A stretch of 64,000 nt of DNA, taken from contig NW_020825308.1 of NCBI RefSeq assembly GCF_003286085.1, positions 1 through 64,000 of the forward strand. The letters are read 5' to 3'. Positions 58,666-64,000 of this stretch are shown piece after piece (positions within the stretch are counted from its first letter, which is position 1; each line of letters starts with the position of its first letter). The notes beneath the pieces are model-generated. The model saw only the letters and a program-made list of their open reading frames with translations, was not told where the DNA came from and made no database searches. The position numbers and the translations under genes are program-made. This stretch comes from Drosophila persimilis (Eukaryota; Arthropoda; Insecta; Diptera; Drosophilidae).

Positions 58666-59640
58666 ATGTCACAAGTTTACCTACTGCCGGTAGCCGTATT
58701 CTTGGTGTTCCAGGTGACCTTTATTGGCACGTAAGTTTTCTGTTAAAGAAAATATCCTCAATCTTCTAACGGAGCACAAAACATTTTTGGTTCACCCTTC
58801 AAGATACATTGCCGCGGTCCTGGAAGGTCACGTCGTTCCCACGGTGCCGTATATAAGTGATGCTGCCACCTATTCGCCCGAGAGCTGCGTGTTCGGCCAA
58901 CTCATTAATATCGGCAGTGTTCTGTGTGAGTCTGCCTCTCGAGTGGCTGGCTAATGAGTCATGTGCTAGTCAGCAACTCTATTACTCTTTTGGGTTTTTT
59001 TTTTATTAATTGTTGTTTGGCTTGCAGTAGGAATTACCATCTATGTGCGCTACAGACAAGTGATGCAGTTGTACGAGCACCATCCCGATCTGGACATCGC
59101 TGTGAAGCGTCACAGTCGCGTGGCGTTGTGGTGTGGAATGCTGTCCTGTCTGGGCATTAGCTTCGTGGGCAACTTCCAGGAGACAAATGTGCGCATTGTG
59201 CACTTCATTGGCGCTTTCTGCTGCTTCGGCTGCGGCACTCTCTACTTCTGGATGCAGGCGCTCATTTCGTACATGATTTATCCCATGTCTGGGACTCGAA
59301 TTTACGCCCATCTGCGTCTGGGTATGTCCGTCTGCTGTACGATACTCTTCATCCTACTTTCCGTGACCGGGCTCATGTCACACATCCTATTCAAGGGGCA
59401 GAACCCCAGGAAATGGTAAGCAACCGTTTGTGGACGTTAAAAGAATCTCTCATAAGCATCTGTATTCATTTTAGGTATCCTTCGGACGGTGGCTGGTACT
59501 TTCACGTGATCAGTAGCATTTCAGAGTGGATCATTGCGACCATATTTAGCTTTTTCATTCTGACATTTACCACAGAGTTCCGCGATATCTCGCTCTCGCA
59601 TCCCCATATTGCATTGATGTCCTACTCTACAACAATTTAA
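58666..59640 (+). CDS. DRAM/TMEM150-like six-helix membrane protein
   Basis: Exons 58666-58730, 58804-58925, 59028-59415, 59475-59640; 741 nt, 246 residues, all GT-AG. Begins MSQVYLLPVAVFLVFQVTF (first membrane helix), then TVPYISDAATYSPESCVFGQ, the extracellular/lumenal signature of the Frag1/DRAM/Sfk1 family, then helices NIGSVLLGITIYVRYR, WCGMLSCLGISFVGNF, IGAFCCFGCGTLYFW, MSVCCTILFILLSVTG and IIATIFSFFILTF. Human DRAM1/2 are lysosomal modulators of autophagy; the same role here is inference. I recall D. melanogaster CG4025 as the counterpart. AATAAA at 59,717-59,722. Confidence 0.85.
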
Positions 59641-60204
59641 AATTTATTGACCGAGTATTACTTGGATGAGAGAAGCCAGTCAATTTGACATGTTGATTCA
59701 GCATCCATCTCTCTAAAATAAAATTAGGAATGATTCCCCCATATGTAATGGAGAATGGAGAAAGATAATGGGGAGAAAAATTACCCATGACATAATGCTT
59801 TTGTCTGCATTCGCTATTCCACACAACATTCACGCGAAGCTGTGTTCTTCAGCTCTCCCCTTCGACAAGGAAGAATTTTCTACATGGTGCTTATCCCCTT
59901 GATCTCCTTCTCTCCGTCGTATCTCTCAGTCGTTAGCTTCCTCTAGCAGATGCTGTGATGTGTACATACATGCATATATGCAAAGTGTTTCCAAAGATAA
60001 ATAGTTAGACAGCCTCCAAGTTGAAGGCTCGGCAAGGCTTCTTCGCGGCGACTCAGTATAGAGAAATTACGTTTATTAATTAAGCATGGACGTTTTTCGA
60101 AATATAAAGTTACATTTTGCGAAATAGGTTGATGCGAGCTGTAATATAAAAACCATACAAATTTGTCAAAATATAATGCAAAAATAAAAAATCATAGACA
60201 ATTC
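59641..60204. other. Convergent 3' region
   Basis: 564 bp between the stop codons of the DRAM-like gene and cyclin L. It carries AATAAA for the former at 59,717 and a minus-strand AATAAA for the latter at 60,077-60,072. No other gene is seen. Confidence 0.6.
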
Positions 60205-61949
60205 CTAGCGCTTGCGGTCCCTGGATCGTTCATCCCTATGCTTGTGGCCGGCGCGACTACCATGACGGGGGTCGCCACCGCTGCCGCCTCCGCCACCGAC
60301 ACTGCTGCGATGCGATGAGGAATAGCGACTGTGCTTTCCAGAGCTAGAGTTGGAATTGCGATACTTATCATCTCCAATGTTGTTGCTGCCGGCATGGTTG
60401 GAGCGATCCTTTTTCGTATAGTAGTCGGATCTTTCCCGCGACGATTTCCTGAAAATAGCCCTCAAAATTAATGAGATTATCCAGAGGGAAGACATATGCC
60501 ACTTACCTCTTGCGGTGCTTGCTGTGGGGGGAGCTGGAGCGTGTAGGGGATCGCGAGTAGTGTCGAGACTTCTTTTTGTGCTTCGGCGGCGTGCCAGAGC
60601 GCGTTCTCGGGGAGCGCCCACGATGCGACTTCTTCGTGCGTTCGCGGCTTGGCGACCGGGAGCGCGATCGGGAGCGTGGGGTACGTGACTGCGTGCGGGT
60701 CCGGGAGCGTGATCGTGACCGGGAATCCTTCTCGGGCGACTTTTCCGACGGCAGTGGCAGTGGGACGGCTCGCTGGATAAATCCGCCCCAGGCATTGTGA
60801 GAGCCGTTGTTGCGGTCCACCGTTATAACGGCGGGCGGTGTGTTGGCCTCCTTCGTCTTGGTGCGGGCGTCCAAATAACGCTTTTTCAGCTCGTCGACGG
60901 CAGCCTCTAGCTTCTCTACGACGGGCTTGGGACGCGTGTACAGCTCCATGACTCGGTAGCAGATGTCTGTGATATCGGCCATGGGTACGCGGAAGATGCC
61001 GAACCACGGCGGATTGCTGGGAAGCGGGATGTTAAGTTTTCGAGTGCTCAGGTAAATGCAGGCGCAGGCTATCGCCTCCGGGGTGTAGCGCATGAAAACG
61101 TCCGTGCGCAATGAGTCGTTCATAAAGTTCCACGAGAGCTGCATAAGCTTCTCGTGCTTCTCGTACTGCAACACCTGCAGGTACATTACAACCAGCTTGT
61201 GGGGATGTTTTACATGGACGCAGAAGCCCAGTTCCTTAAGCACTCGGCGCTCGGCCTTAATCACCTGCATCTTTAGATTTGTGTAGTACTGGTCCAATAC
61301 CATGGGTGCGATCTCCCTGCAAGAGAAAAGGGAGAATCAATCAGATACATAATTCACGGATTCGGGTTTATGTCTCTCACTTTTGGGCCCGCACTTGCTT
61401 GATATGGTGGATCACGTTGATAACGTCGCGGATTCGGCGGGGAGCCTCCTCTATCTTGGAAGCAAGGCACACACAGCTCATGGCCACGGTCTCCATATTG
61501 TGGCGCACGAAACTCTTGGAGTAGAAAAATCGCTGGAAGAGCACCTGACCGGTGGCCATTGCCACCTGTGGTAGCCGCAATAGGATTCCAGCCGTCTGTA
61601 TTAGCTCGCAGCCAAGTATGCGCAGATCCTTTTCCGTCTCGTGGTCCAGCCCGTCCTGGCTGGACGGTGTCACATCAATTTTGCTTTCGGGTATCAGGCT
61701 GTTCTCCAGCGTCAGCACGATTTTGTTAAACAGACGCGGATACATCGGCTTGGAGGTATCTCCTTCAGCACCGGCGCCCCCATCCTGGATGTCCACTCCC
61801 GTTCCGGCGGATATATTGTTAGAGATGTTAACGCTGTTCGAGTGCAGGGAGGTCACGGTGGTCAGCACATTAGAGATGGACTCAACTGTCACCGCTGTAG
61901 CCGTCACATTGCCGTGGATAATGGCAGAGCCACCACCACGACTGGCCAT
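60205..61949 (-). CDS. CycL: Cyclin L (SR-domain cyclin, CDK11/CDK12-type partner)
   Basis: Nuclear-speckle cyclin linking CDK11-type kinases to pre-mRNA splicing. Exons on the minus strand 61949-61381, 61316-60507, 60448-60205; 1623 nt, 540 residues; introns of 64 and 58 bp. Start [11 protein letters not shown], a Ser/Asn-rich leader, then cyclin fold 1 (about 80-200) with [47 protein letters not shown], and cyclin fold 2 (about 205-320) with [41 protein letters not shown]. From about residue 385 on there is a long RS domain ([19 protein letters not shown]) and a Lys/His/Ser tail ending DERSRDRKR. Matches D. melanogaster CG16903 as I recall. Very confident family call. Confidence 0.93.
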
Positions 61950-62174
61950 CTGTCAACGGAATCTGCAATTCGTCTTCTTAATATTTTCGTTTATTAAAAA
62001 TATTTGGTGCTAGCTGTGGCTGCTTACTAAGTGGAACAAGTGAGTGGAAAAAACGAATGAGGCAGCGACGCCGGCAGCGCTGCCATCCGTGATTGCGTTG
62101 GAACTGGAACTGGTAAAAAGTTCACAGAAACGAATATGTATGTAAAATATTAATTTAAAGCCTCATGACAGGCT
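61950..62174 (-). promoter_or_regulatory. CycL: Cyclin L 5' region
   Basis: About 225 bp between the cyclin L start and the right inner repeat arm. It contains GGCAGCGCTGCC palindromic sequence (about 62,070-62,081), but no TATA box or DRE. The promoter must be short, since the duplicated arm starts at about 62,175. Confidence 0.35.
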
Positions 62175-62500
62175 TTACTGACTAATTGCAAAAACAAAGA
62201 CAGCCTTATGGGAGAAGCATGCAGTGAGAGCGAAAACATTTATTCATCAGCTTGGCTTTCCAGTTGAGTTGGGAGCAGGGCTGCGGCTTAAAGATCGATT
62301 GTTAACCATATATAGATGTGTCAGTTCATATAATGAGAACATACCATCTGAATTTTCTGCGTATGCTCCCAGGTTTTCGGTTTTCTCTTCATGAGCCGGC
62401 CCAGCAGCATATTTGCCATTTTCGTACAATAAAATAAAAAGGAGTACTTCAAAGAATCTTGTAGAAAATATATTCATCAATGCTCTAAAATTATATGGGA
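62175..62500. repeat. Right inner inverted-repeat arm
   Basis: 62,175-62,289 is the inverted, about 80%-similar partner of 56,022-56,137; the part from 62,290 to about 62,490 has no visible partner. It encloses the small peptide gene. Confidence 0.6.
62240..62477 (-). CDS. Candidate small secreted peptide, 59 residues, two exons
   Basis: ATG at 62477; exon 1 62477-62345 ends G|GTATGT; a 58-bp intron; exon 2 62286-62240 follows TTTAAG and ends at TAA (62,242-62,240), with AATAAA overlapping the stop. 180 nt, 59 residues. The N terminus MNIFSTRFFEVLLFILLYENG is hydrophobic and signal-peptide-like; the rest is acidic (HEEKTENLGAYAENSD) and ends LLPTQLESQADE. A second AG six bases later (NAG tandem) would drop two alanines. 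Unspliced, the frame continues 77 codons in a less plausible way. No known family. The 3' part is duplicated, inverted and damaged at 56,022-56,137. Confidence 0.45.
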
Positions 62501-63361
62501 AGAGCTAAGGGTTTTAGTTAGTCAGCATTATTCAACGGAATATCAAAATTGGGAAATAGTAACGATTTTTCTCTTACGTTTTATTTTTATTTGACCCTCT
62601 TCGCTAAAACCTTTTTTAGACTAAATCCAACAAAAGCAATAGTTTAAAATAAACCAGTCAAGTGGAAAATAGATTCATTAATTTTATCAAATTATGTGGG
62701 CATAGTTGGGCGTTCTTTCTAGCTAGTAATATTCGACGGAATATCAAAATATAGCAATATGAACGTTTGTTTTGCTTGCCCATTTTCGCTAAAACCTTTT
62801 CTTACGCAAAATCCAATAAAAGCAAACATTAAGAATAAGTCAGTTAAGTAGAAAAATGATGCATCAATTTAAAAAATTTAATAATGTAAGCGCAGTTCAG
62901 GTGAAAGATATAGTGTTTTTTTTTTAAGTTCAGAGGAAAGCTGGCATGAGTCTACAAGAACAATTTACAATCGTTAATATTTTCCGACATTTACCTCAAG
63001 TAGTTCAACTATTTAAATAGATGCGGCTTAAGTGAGCTAAGTTCGGTTTTTCATCATACGAGACGCAATATTGTTGTTGAGGAACCGAAATTGAGGCAAA
63101 CAAATCAAAGTCTAGTATTTAAAATAAGCCAGTCAAGTAGAAAATAGATTTATCAATTGGATAAAATTATGTGGGCAGGGCTGAGAGATCTAGAAAGCTA
63201 GTAATATTCCACGGAATATACAAATCGGGGAATATATAACTTGAATTCGACAGTATATTTACCATATTTTGTTTAAATGAAACGGTATATTACGGTATAT
63301 TTCTGAGGGTCGGACGGTATATTTTATCGACAAGTCACACTGGTCACTCTGCAATTCACAC
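62490..63361. repeat. Right inverted-repeat arm with about 220-bp internal units
   Basis: Inverted partner of 51,089-51,790. Internal units recur near 62,530, 62,740 and 63,140-63,230: each has GTCAAGTAGAAAATAGATT-like, AATTATGTGGGCA-like and TAGTAATATTCGACGGAATA-like words. The left arm lacks one unit. Confidence 0.75.
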
Positions 63362-64000
63362 TAGTGATGTAAATTTGAATGAAAACATCGATGTCGATGT
63401 CCATCGATGTTGTCAAAATCAAACATCGATGTTGGATTGATACATCGGATTTATTCTTCGATGCATCGATGTATGACCGATGTTTCAAAACTTTCCCATT
63501 TGATTATAAAACCGAATATTCAACAAAGGAAAAATTAAACTTGAGCTTTCATAGCAGAGTTTTACATATCATAGGACTAAACGAAACAATATTTAACATA
63601 AAAGAAATGATTATGCTTTCATAGCAGTCTTTTACATATCACTGTAGATATAATCAGAGATAACTAATATTTCAAATAAGTACTATTTGTCAATGCTTTC
63701 CAAAAACCAAAATGCGGCTTAGTCGCACAGGTGAAAGTCTATTACGTTTTCGACTTAATATGTTAGCAGCCGCTGAGTACACCCGTTCAAAATACACCCA
63801 GAAGATGCCATTAACGTAAAAATTGCATTGCAATTTTGTATAAATTAGGATAGGTACTTTTCACACCGTCCCAAAAACACGAAGGATTGCTTTCAAATGA
63901 GGCAGGCATTGCTGTGTTTGCTGCTTACAAATTTGAAACTAATCGGTCGATGTTTTGCAAAACATCGATACATCACTCAACATCGGTAGCAGCAAAAACA
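63362..64000 (-). mobile_element. Deleted hAT-type DNA transposon, right copy (runs off the window)
   Basis: Inverted, almost perfect copy of 50,450-51,088: coordinates sum to 114,450 throughout, and only one mismatch was noticed (near 63,863). It starts with the TIR TAGTGATGTAAA (63,362-63,373), preceded by ATTCACAC. The hAT dimerisation remnant lies on the minus strand at 63,690-63,897. Its other end should fall at about 64,071, outside this window. Confidence 0.8.

Overview
This is nuclear DNA of a Drosophila fly. Every protein-coding gene I can recognise is a fly gene with short canonical introns (mostly 58-75 bp), and coding blocks match corkscrew (csw, the SHP-2 tyrosine phosphatase), Unc-76 (FEZ family), Mettl1, RNA 3'-terminal phosphate cyclase, a DRAM-like membrane protein and cyclin L. 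In D. melanogaster I believe these genes lie near the tip of the X (Muller element A), so this is probably X-linked. LOA-like LINEs, INE-1/ISY-like repeats with GA tracts and ATAC/GTAT microsatellites suggest the obscura group (pseudoobscura, persimilis, miranda, subobscura), but that species call is inference.

Layout. 1-2,100: an unclassified repeat with internal duplications and a 36-base C run. 2,100-4,400: a minus-strand LOA/R1-like LINE with an intact 468-codon ORF1 and a broken ORF2. 4,400-11,400: AT-rich, repeat-rich DNA downstream of csw. 11,441-34,693 (minus): csw, ten coding exons encoding 861 residues, with an 18.9-kb intron between the two SH2 domains. That intron holds an alternative first coding exon (20,999-21,690), a possible 62-codon microprotein, INE-1-like repeats and a decayed LINE. 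34,694-37,814: the csw promoter side (DRE) and the Unc-76 3' side. 37,815-50,114 (minus): Unc-76, five coding exons, 447 residues, with a 10.3-kb first coding intron holding LINE and INE-1 fragments.

50,379-64,000 is the most unusual part. A compact block of four housekeeping genes (Mettl1 +, Rtca -, DRAM-like +, cyclin L -, 56.28-61.95 kb) is enclosed by inverted repeats. The outer arms carry two near-identical, opposed copies of a deleted hAT transposon (50,379-51,088, and 63,362 to past the window end). The inner arms carry diverged copies of the 3' part of a small two-exon gene; its complete copy (62,240-62,477, minus) predicts a 59-residue protein with a signal-like N terminus. The left arm was further invaded by a DNA transposon-like element (52,985-55,045) with 18-bp inverted ends and a spliced DUF4806-type gene. 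The left hAT copy has no target-site duplication, so this looks like a transposon-associated inversion or inverted duplication breakpoint.

Functionally the genes are independent: csw acts in receptor tyrosine kinase signalling, Unc-76 in kinesin-1 axonal transport, Mettl1 and Rtca in RNA modification and ends, cyclin L in splicing-linked CDK activity, and the DRAM-like protein in endo-lysosomal membranes. Exon boundaries were read by hand from splice sites and reading-frame continuity; they add up to whole codons for every multi-exon gene reported.
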